Below are positions 36,835-46,246 of a stretch of 64,000 nucleotides of DNA, one piece after another (the stretch's first letter is position 1; every line of letters begins with the position of its first letter). The DNA comes from Narthecium ossifragum (Eukaryota > Streptophyta > Magnoliopsida > Dioscoreales > Nartheciaceae), in NCBI GenBank assembly GCA_963920575.1, contig OY986971.1, positions 24,694,145-24,758,144 on the forward strand, given 5' to 3'. The position numbers and the translations under genes were made by a program. The notes under the pieces were generated by a model. The model did no database searches. It worked only from the letters and a program-made list of their open reading frames with translations, and was not told the DNA's origin.

Positions 36835-37178
36835 ATGAGCTTATATTAATATATTCTTACAATAATGCTGTTGAAAATCTACATTTGACTCGTCATGTAC
36901 ATGTCAAGGTCACTCATTACAACATGCAATGGTTATTTTAACTCTACGAATGTCATGATGCTACATGCTACAATGAGGCATTCTTTGCATCGATGTAGAC
37001 GAAATTACCCAATGCTAAAATCATTAATAAGATAATAATCTAAATCTTGACTATGCATCGATCTCGGGCTCTGATACCCCCTCTCAATGCAGCGTATGCA
37101 TTTCCATAAAGTTGTAACACTAAGAAATGGCTTTAGTCTCTTGGATACACCCATACAACCAACAATTATAGCCACGGA

Positions 37179-37740
37179 GGTAAAAATCTATGTAGTGTTA
37201 TGTACCCTTCATAAAAAGTGGATGACCATCGTTGTGACAAGATGTCCACATGTGGCTCCCCTTGCATATATATATAAAGGCGTGGGCTGGTGGAATGAAA
37301 AGAACAAGCTCAATAGAAGTTACTATATGCTTCTATCTCTTACTTCCGTCTTCTTTTCTATTATTACTTTTTTATATTCTATATAGTGCGTTACCTGAGC
37401 ATACATATTATATAGTTATTTACATAGGTAAAAATCTATGTAGTGTTATGTACCCTTAATAAAAAGTGGATGACCATCGCGTGTAATGTGTAACCATGTA
37501 TATGATATCATGAAACAATGGACAAAACCCTAAATTCAACTCTCAATGATACGACAAGATGTCCACATGTGACTCCCCTTGCATATATAAAGGCATGGGC
37601 TGGTGGAATGAAAGGAACAAGCTCAAGAGGAGTTACTCTATGCTTCTATCTCTTATTTCCGTCTTCTTTGTTATTATTACCTTTTATATTCTATCTAGTG
37701 CGTTCCCTGAGCAAACAGATATTATATAGCTATTTTATGT
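37179..37740. repeat. Tandem duplication carrying TATA-like motifs
   Basis: Copies at 37179-37426 and 37427-37740 share GGTAAAAATCTATGTAGTG, ACAAGATGTCCACATGTG, TATAAAGGC(A/G)TGGGCTGGTG and CTTCTATCTCTTA. Each copy has a TATATAAAGG box followed about 30 bp later by an A-rich leader-like stretch, so each could be a promoter. No clear protein-coding frame follows. Confidence 0.75.
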
Positions 37741-40690
37741 CCTCACGAGGTAGAGACACCTGGTATGCATTCTCGAATACACGTCTATTAAACAACATAT
37801 ATGGAGATGGCCGGTCAATATATAGGTCATGAAAATGGAGGCAGACAGAAGGGCTCGAATCTCCTTACGCGTGTCCTGCGGGGCCTCGAGTACGATGACA
37901 CTTCCGGAGTCTTCTCCATGCAGCCACCTGTCGACCTTTCGCCTGCAAACCTTAGTCCTTGAGCTGCAGCCAGCCCTACCACATGGCATGGTTTAATCAT
38001 TGCACCACACTGACCACACGTACGTCCCCCACCTCCTCCATTTCCAAGCTATTAATCTCCACTCTCTCATGCATGGTCTCAGACCTTCCGGTAGCCATTG
38101 AATACCTCCACCCTCCCTTGTTGCTCTGGAAGTTGGTGCTGCCTCTAGCTATTACTCTTCTCCGTGTTCTTTGTTTCTTGTGCTACGTGACGTTTGTTTA
38201 TTTGTTCCCTACCCTCCTAAAGCCCCCCAACAGGGAAAACCCTGGTCTTTCCACTTTCTCCGTCTCGTCTTTCTCTCTCTACACTTGTCCATCTACCTGT
38301 GGTTGTCTGGCGCCATCAAGAACTCATGCATGCTAAGGTAGATGGAAAACCGACTCAAAGGTCTCACCCTGATCTTTACATCTGAAGACTACCCATGGTC
38401 ATCATACTCAAGTTATTACTATATCTTTCCAGGTTGCTTCTGTGACTCTTTTAGCCTTGCGTTTAGGGTTGTCTGCATGGTCCACAGACACTTCGAGCTA
38501 ATCGTTGCAGTAAGCACGTTTAACAGCTAACATATATTTAAGTACAATGAGATCTGAACCTCTTGTGTTATAATAATGTGTTATTATAGTTTATAAGAAG
38601 TTTAACTTAGTCTTCTAGTCTGCTAGCTCTTGATACGTGTCCCAACAGCAAACCCTGGCACGTCCATAGCTCTTCATGTGAGGATTAGGTTCGTCAAATC
38701 CTGCAACCAATACGAACAAGCCATGCCTGCAAAACCTCACATGCTTATTCATGGAATACCTAAAGCTCTGTCATCTTTCACTCTTCTTAATGCCTAAGCT
38801 TTCTGAGAAATATATAATACCCTAATGACGTGGGACTCCCTCCTAGCATGCATCGATGCCCATGAATATATATATATATGCTTTTGTAATTAGTTCTTCA
38901 GCTTAGTTTAAACATGGGAAATGGATTCCTCGTCCTATTAAACCACCACCACAGGAGTCTCTAGAAAGCATGTCATTCTAGGATTACGTGACTAATCAAG
39001 TTCCTAGATAGCCACATGTCACATGTGTAACTAAACCAAGCGCTTAATTATTGGTTAAGCCTTTGTTTAAGAGCTTTCTCCTTTCCCGATTCTCAAATCT
39101 CGGATCCGACCAACCGTAATTACGCGATAATTACGGGTTGATGCTCCTCAGGAGCCGTTTAACAAGCGTGTTCCCGTCACACGTTTCGCTCTCCGAGTAA
39201 TGGTGCGATTTTATTTTGAGACGGAAGCCCTTTAGGATCCGAAATCCGCAGGGACAACGGAACGTGGCTCGGTTCGGTTTTCGTCCCGGCTCGACGCGTG
39301 CGGGTGGCGCTATCGGGACGGCTACGGCGGTGGGGGTGGTATTGGGACTTGTGCGGGGCGTGCGGGCCGTTGGCTTGGGATCTCGAGGATCGGACGGTGG
39401 TGATGGAGACATGCTTTAAATGACCCCCTTGGCCGCACATAGATTCCGTGCGGTGGTCCCCACGGTCGTGTCGGGGAGTTATGATGGGTCGCACTCCGGT
39501 CCATCTCAACCGACTTCAACCGCCAGAGACTTATATGAAACTGGTCTCAAATATAGGACGCTGTTGGGATGACAGGAAGGGTTTTGGTGCAACGCCTATG
39601 GGAGTCTGACACGTGTCATGCAATTTTAAAAATAAACAAGTCCTAGTCGAATAAAAATAGGTTGTGAAATTGAATCTGAGAAAATTTGAATTGACTTGGT
39701 CGTTTTTTTTATTATTTTTTTTTTTGACGTTCGGACTGGCGTAAATAATTGAATGCATTTGTTCATTCTACCAATTTATACCATTCATTCAAGAATAGGA
39801 GGTGAACTTCATTTATATACGCTCTGCATATATTGAGTTAATTATTTTAATAATTGTGAAAAAAAAATATTCATAGAAATAGCAACCGATTCATTGGATC
39901 TCATTTTTGTAACAAAAGATTTCATATTTTTATAAGTATTCAGAATCCTCTTGTGGATTTTTTTTTTTATTAGATACATGGTTCTCTTAAGAAGTCAAAC
40001 AGCTAGGGTAAACCTTCTTCTTCTTCTTTTTTTCTATTTTTGAGAAATATTTTTAATTTTTTTAAACCGTTAAAACATCACTTTCATATGATTCAGCTGC
40101 AATTTATTTTGAGTCACGAAGTCAACGATGGACTAAATTTTCTAATATGCTACAAAAAAAAAAATTGAACACCCAAGCCAAACTAGAATTGATAATACTC
40201 TTGTATCATTAAAATAATAAGGTAATATAAATTTGACAATACTATTAATTTTGCTCATACTCATTTTTCAATAACGTAATCCTTTTCTTTTTTTTGTTAA
40301 TGTTTGTAGATTGTAATAAGCTCTTCTTAAATCAAAATTACCAACAAACTAATATTTTTCTTATCATCAAACAATGTGACTTTCACAATAATGCGACCAT
40401 ACGATGTCACAACCATCAATATATGATTGATCACAAGCATCTTCGATAAAAGTCATCCTTTAGATTCGACTAAATATTTGTGGGTCTCACATTATTGTTT
40501 CATGATAATTTGACACATGAAAGGAATCCTCTAAGGTTGCACGACATTCATAAGTTTAAGTTTATGAGAGATTTGTTAAATGGTCTCTTATCATAGATCA
40601 ACTTGTTATTTGGTCCTCTATAGAAGACCTTAGTGTTTTATACTAATATAGAGGAGAAAATATTATATATATATATATATATGCTGATCT
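37741..40690. other. Intergenic, no supportable gene
   Basis: Short frames occur (for example plus 37959-38336 and both strands of 39130-39520), but none shows a recognisable domain, and their residue make-up looks like chance translation. 39070-39520 is distinctly GC-rich within AT-rich flanks and could be the promoter or first exon of an unrecognised gene. Confidence 0.3.
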
Positions 40691-40694
40691 GGCC

Positions 40695-40915
40695 CCCCCT
40701 CACCGATCATGCTTCCCCGTCGTCGATCCGGGCTCCCCGTCCCTGATTCGAGCTCCCTCGTCGCCGATCCCGCTTCCCCGTCACCGATCCGGGCTGCTCG
40801 TCGCCGATCCGGTCTCCCCGTCGTCGATCTAGTCTCCCCGTTGCCGATCAAGTCACTAATCCAGTCACTGATCCCGATCCAGTTGCCAGTCCAAAGCTCC
40901 ATGTCACCGATCACC
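40695..40915. repeat. GC-rich minisatellite, ~18-22 bp unit
   Basis: About ten degenerate units of the form CCGATCCGGGCTCCCCGTCG in tandem. Sharply bounded by AT-rich sequence and preceded by an (AT)n run at 40662-40682. Confidence 0.85.
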
Positions 40916-40919
40916 GATC

Positions 40920-42225
40920 CAGTCGCCAATCCGATGAAAATTATATTTATTTTATTTTTCAATTACCTTTTGTGGTTTTTTTTAGTAACTTTTTAATTTT
41001 GTGGTTACTTTTCTTTCTCTTTCTTGTTACAAAAAAAAAAGATGAGCCTATGTTAGTAGTAACTTTCTACCAAACAATTGACATAGAAGGTAATTTGTAA
41101 TTTGTTACCAATTTTCAAAAGGTAACTACAAAAAATAACAACTGATATAAAATGAAAAATAACTATTAATTTTATACCATTTTTCAAAAAGTAACTACAA
41201 AAAAGGAATGGAAAGTAACTTCCAAAAAAACCGAAAAGAAACCACCAATCAAATGAGATTTAAGTACCAAATAAATGGTGGTAGTCATCAGATTAAAAAA
41301 AAAATGGAAAGTAACTACAAAATGGAAAGTAACTTTCAAAAAAATTGAAAAGTTACTTCCAAAAAAACTGAAAAGTTACTTCCAAAAAATCTAGAAAGTA
41401 ACTACAAAAAACATGTAATTTTGTTGTATACAGCAATGAAAAGAAACCATTAATACGTGTAAGTCATTAATGCAGCCGAAATTACCACACTCACTTATGC
41501 ATTTATCAAAAAGTTTCATTTTCCAAAAACCGCAACCATTTATGCACCCATTTATTTTGGATTCTAGGAAATGACATCTTTGTTCGTACTTTTTTTATTT
41601 GAAAAGCGTATTTTGGTCATGAAAGTTACAATAATAACCCTAAAAAAAGACTAAATGTCTTGTAGATTCATTAGAAGACCGTAGAGCTATAAAAATATCC
41701 AAATGAGACTAAATGACAATTATCACTAAGTTGATATATATAACACACGTATAATAGCAAATTAATTACGAGCACTTAAAACTCTTAGCCTCGTATTAGC
41801 TTATTTTTGACTACTTAAAATCAGTGAACTATGGTCGAAGATATATGGGGTTCGACTATATCTTGTAAAATCATCAATTAATATGAAAATATAGATTAAT
41901 TGCGACATGATGTATCTACTTATTTAATTTATATATAATAATATATTATAAACAAAAAAGTCTGACATATTAAATGAGGTTTGGTTTGGTTCCACGGCGA
42001 AGAAGGTCGTGAGAGAAGGAAAAGAACGGGAATCCAGACTAAATATAACATCTTTTGCTTCACTAAATATAACATCTTTTAGTTCACCAATATTAATATG
42101 AAATGAGTGTAGAGTTACTAAAATATGTTTGTTAATATACTTCATGAATATAATATCTTTAAGTGATCTTAAAACTTCTCTTTGCGTGGGTATGAAAGAT
42201 GGAATAAGACTCTTCGAGTCATTTT
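40920..42225. other. Low-complexity AT-rich intergenic sequence
   Basis: 41050-41410 contains many irregular repeats of AAAGTAACTACAAAAA and AAAAAAACTGAAAAGTTACT. No gene was recognised. Confidence 0.5.
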
Positions 42226-42230
42226 TTTCT

Positions 42231-42605
42231 GATAAATTACATTTTTCATCTCTAAAGTTTCATCAAAGTAACGTTTAACTCCCTAATCTTTTTTAAGTTT
42301 CAATTAGGTCCCTACAGTTTCCTTTTCGTCACAATGTGGGACATCTGCCCGACGCCGTCTCTATTCTTAACGGTTTAAGGGTCACGTGATCGCACGCAAT
42401 GGATTCAAACGCTACTTTGATGAAACCGTAGAGACCCAAGTGTGATGAAACTGTATGGATTTAAACGGCTGGAGAGACGGCGTCAGGCGGATGTCTCACA
42501 TTGTGACGAAAAGGAGACTGTAGGGACCCAATTGAAACTTAAAAAAGATTAGGGACTTAAACGTTATTTTGATGAAACTTGAGAGATGAAGAATGTAATT
42601 TTCCC
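42231..42605. mobile_element. Foldback MITE, ~375 bp, with ~140-bp inverted arms
   Basis: The left arm reads AAATTACATTTTTCATCTCT, then GTTTCATCAAAGTAACGTTT, TCCCTAATCTTTTTTAAGTT and TCGTCACAATGTGGGACATC. The complement of the right arm repeats these in order with few changes (TCGTCACAATGTGAGACATC). Only about 100 bp separate the arms. Noncoding; the transcript would be a near-perfect hairpin. Confidence 0.88.
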
Positions 42606-43029
42606 TTTTTTTTCTTTTCTGTTGGGGAGTCATTTTAGAATTAATAGATGATTTTTTTTTTACTTTTAATCCAGCATTTATCATTGATAGCATCAAAAGA
42701 CCATATGAATTAAAAAGAAACAAAAAAAGATTGTTTCGTGCATCTGGCTTGCAACTCTTGGCACTACCTTTCTTTAAGAAAAATTACATTATATAAAGGG
42801 TCATGTTAAATGTTAAATGTACCATATAAATTGATAGTGCATCAATGCATCATACCCAATTTTTTGTTCGGTGACATAGTTCGTGTATAAAAAAATTCAG
42901 TGAAAAGCCACCGAACTTGTATCAAAAAATTCGATAATTAATCACCGATTAAGTTGGGTGTGGTACACTTATCAAACTGTGTGGTGCATATATAACTACT
43001 CCTAAATTAATATTACATAATATAATTTT

Positions 43030-44640
43030 TCTAAAAATAAACTCATTGCTTGCGGCCACTATTCTGGACATCAGTCCTGCAATATTGACACCAACCCTTT
43101 TTATAAGAAAATAATGCATTAACGTTCTTTTCCTAAAGATTACGTGTTTGTTTGAAAATTATCTCAATATTATATTATTAAATAGCGTGTGAGATAAATA
43201 ATAAACGCATTACTTTGCACCCATTGTTTCACACACTTAGCCTACAACTAGAGGTGACAATTCGGGTTCAAACCTACCAACCCAACCCAATCCGATCCGA
43301 AATTAGCGGGTTCGGGTTTGGTTATATTCAGGTTCGGGTCATAAATGGATCAAGCTGTTTATGACCCATCAATATACGGGTCAGGTGCGGGTTGAGTCGG
43401 GTAACCCAACTGACCCGTGACCCATTAATCACCCGCCACCCGTAGCCCGATTATTAACCAATGACATGTCTAAACCCATTAATTTTTTATGCTTAATTTT
43501 CATATATTTTTGAGTCTGTGTATGCTTTGCGGTTGATCCATTCATCGACAGTCACTTTAACTGTCTAAATCAAAATACAGCTTTCAAACTTCATAGTTGA
43601 TCAATGTATCCACCATCACATCGACCGTCAGCCTCTATGAGGAATGCATTCATGGTCGATGCTTCGATCGACTTTCAATCTTCAATCTTGATCAACAAAG
43701 TTCACGGCCGATCTGAGCATCATTCATCAATTGATCGACATTCAATCTTCAATCTTGATTAACAAAACTCATGGTCGATTCGTGCATCGTCCGTCAACGC
43801 GGTCTATCCATGCATCCTCCTTGATTTACTCACGATCAACCCATTCATCGACTGTCGCATCTACCGTATGTCTCTAGAACGTCATCTCAAGGCCGATGAT
43901 TTGTCCGATTGTCAGCTTAGCTCCAACTTCACTAAGTCAGGAGCATAGACCATGCCAACTCACGGTCGATCCAGACATCGACCATTAGTGCAATAACTTT
44001 TTAAAATTGAGATACAAGTGATTTAAATTGAGGGATATAAACATCAAATCATTGTTTTATCGTCATGTACATATTGACATCATCAAAGCAAGGTTAGGAT
44101 TAACATAATCACATGTAATCTAAATATGAAAAGAGAGAATTCTGTGCTCTCAGTTAAATAGGTTGACCCGACCCGACCTGTTTAATAAACAGGTTAGACG
44201 GATAGGGTCGGGTTGATCCGTTTAATATCAGGTCATGTTCGAATTAACAAATCCAAACAGTTTATAAAAAGGGTCGGGTTCAGGGTTTGACATTTGGGTC
44301 AAGATATTAGGGTTCGATCCGACCCAAACCCGATCCATGAACTCAAATTGCCACCCCTACCTGCAACTACCAGTGGTGTTCCTATAAATATGTATATTGA
44401 CATTCTTGTCGCGGCTTACGTCTTTGTTTTAAAAGTATCTCAACTTATATTGTTGAATAGTACGTGATATGAAAAATAAAATCATTGCTTTGCAACCATT
44501 GTTTCGTAAATATCACCTGCAACTACTCGTGCTATACGAAAATTGACATTCTAGTAGTTGAGGCTTACATCTTTGTTTGCAAAGGATCTCAATATTATAT
44601 TAATTTTTTTGAAAACTATCTCAATTTCCTTTTTCCAAAG
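43030..44640. repeat. Short tandem array (unit ~150-230 bp, about three copies) split by a hAT-type element
   Basis: The words CATT(A/G)CTTTGCA(A/C)CCATTGTTTC, (T/A)ATTGACATTCT and GTCTTTGTTT recur before 43248, after 44360 and again at 44480-44600. The last unit contains an unoccupied version of the insertion site (CACCTGCAACTAC near 44514). Confidence 0.65.
43249..44359. mobile_element. Non-autonomous hAT-type element, 1,111 bp
   Basis: Terminal inverted repeats are TAGAGGTGACAATTCGGGTT at the left and, complemented, TAGGGGTGGCAATTTGAGTT at the right. The subterminal regions are rich in CGGGT/ACCCG words. The 8-bp flanks are CCTACAAC (43241-43248) and CCTGCAAC (44360-44367), matching 7 of 8, the target length of hAT elements. 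The middle (43500-43990) holds degenerate GGTCGATC/GATCGACC repeats. No transposase frame. Confidence 0.8.
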
Positions 44641-44937
44641 GTTATAATCTATGATTATATATCCTTTATCAACACTCGTTTATCTCAATTTACTTAAGGG
44701 TCTGTTTGATATGGGGTTAGAAAATGTGAGATTAAGGGAAAATAAGGTTAGAAAAAACGGAGGTTAAGGAATGAAGATAGAAAAAATGGTTAATTGGTGT
44801 TAACACCAGTTTAACAAAAGTTATTATAAAAAAACCCATTAGTCTCGTTTTAAAGGTGAAAACCCCATCACGATATTAACCGTCATGTATTAATGATCTA
44901 AAAAGTCAGAAATGCCCTTATATGCTGATGTTATTTG

Positions 44938-45245
44938 CCGTCTTCCTCCGATGATCCTTGCATACCAAAAACCCATTCGTTCTATCGTCTTCCTCCGATG
45001 ATCCACCGCACGCGCGAGCATCTTTAGTTGCCGTCTTTTCGTCTTCATCCGATGATCCACTGCGTATGCAAGCATCTTTAGTTCCTTTCGTCTCGTCTTC
45101 ATCCGACGATCCACTGCGTACGCAAGCATCTTTAGTTCCTGTCGTCTGGTCTTCATCCGAAGATCCACTGAACGCGCGAGCAGCTTTAGTTGTCGTCGTC
45201 TCGTCTCCCTGCGACGATCTAACGCACGGTGAGCAGCTTTAGTTG
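44938..45245. repeat. 54-bp minisatellite, ~5 units, near the MULE left end
   Basis: Units of the type GTCTTCATCCGATGATCCAC followed by a GCAAGCATCTTTAGTTCC segment repeat with an exact 54-bp (18-codon) period. On the minus strand this is an open basic peptide repeating LKMLAYAVDRRMKTRR. I treat it as a repeat, because no start context or partner exon was found, but it could be subterminal exon sequence. Confidence 0.85.
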
Positions 45246-45591
45246 CCGTCATCTTTCTTCGACTATCATTCGCCGTCTTCTTCGAGAACCCTAACACGTG
45301 GCCGCTTCCTCGTTCATTCTCCCTAAATTGAAATCCTAGATTGGGTATTTATTGATGATTTTGTCACTTTTTTCAGTATTATTGTGTTATTTGATTCGTT
45401 TTTTGGTTGATTTCTTTTTCTCCTGAAATCCAAGTTTTCCATTTATGGCTTGTAAAATGTTGCATATAACCACTCTGTGATAAGTACGTCAATTGCCATG
45501 TAGCTCAAAGCATGTGAATAGCCTAGCAATATGAAAGACTAGAAAGATGAAAATATATACAATGCTGAACTAATTTAGCTCACCTGTCTAC

Positions 45592-45767
45592 ATCAACTTC
45601 TTCATCTCCTTCATCAGTGAGCTGAGGATTCACATATTTTTCTAGCTCTTCTTCTGTTGGATTTAGATTTTCTGGATTGCCCTACATCAATTGCCATGGG
45701 AATTAGCATAAATCAGTTGGAAAGATCAAAGATAAGAAATGTATACAATGCTGAACTAATTTAGCTC
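45592..45767 (-). pseudogene. Duplicated piece of the protease gene (exon 5 edge plus intron) upstream of the transposase
   Basis: Nearly identical over ~175 bp to 52702-52880, which spans the start of protease exon 5, the adjacent intron and the edge of exon 4. Both contain TCAGTGAGCTGAGGATTCAC and ATTAGCATAAATC(A/G)GTTGG. Immediately followed by a minisatellite array. Confidence 0.92.
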
Positions 45768-45796
45768 AAAGCATGTGAATAGCCTAGCAATATGAA

Positions 45797-46053
45797 AGAC
45801 TAGAGAGATGAAAATAGGTCAGAGAGATGAAAGTAGACCAGAGAGATAAAAGTAGACCAGAGAGATGAAAGTAGACCAGAGAGATGAAAATAGACCAGAG
45901 AGATGAAAATAGAGATGAAAGTAGACCATAGAGATGAAAATAGACCAGAGATATGAAAGTGGACCAGAGAGATGAAATTAGAGATGGAAATAGACCACAG
46001 AGATGAAAGTGGACCAGAGAGATGAAAGTAGACCAGAGAGATGAAAATAGAGA
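45797..46053. repeat. Minisatellite array 1 (GAGAGATGAAAATAGACCA unit)
   Basis: About 12 units of 19-21 bp between the duplicated protease fragment and the transposase start, read on the plus strand as GAGATGAAA(A/G)T(A/G)GACCAGA. Confidence 0.95.
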
Positions 46054-46246
46054 TGAATGCTCATGATTATTTCAGTGCAACTGTTCAATTATCATTGTCA
46101 TCATCATTTTGCTCTTCTTCTGCTTCATCTTCTTTTTTAACAACATCATCATGGTCTATGTTCAATTTCATTTTTATCTTTCTGCTGTTTGAATACAGGA
46201 TTTGTTACTCATTCTTAGTTGACATGTGGTGTGTACAGGATCACTA

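Noticed and set aside
39131..39509. GC-rich Pro/Ser/Arg-rich frames on both strands
   Set aside because: Composition-driven, no start context, domain or splice support; kept only as a note that a GC-rich island exists.
40663..40996. Frames over 40.66-41.0 kb
   Set aside because: Encoded by a GC-rich minisatellite with irregular unit length.
46041..46246. Small Ser/Phe-rich frame just upstream of the transposase
   Set aside because: Likely 5' leader or intron of the transposase gene; low-complexity and ends at the proposed acceptor.
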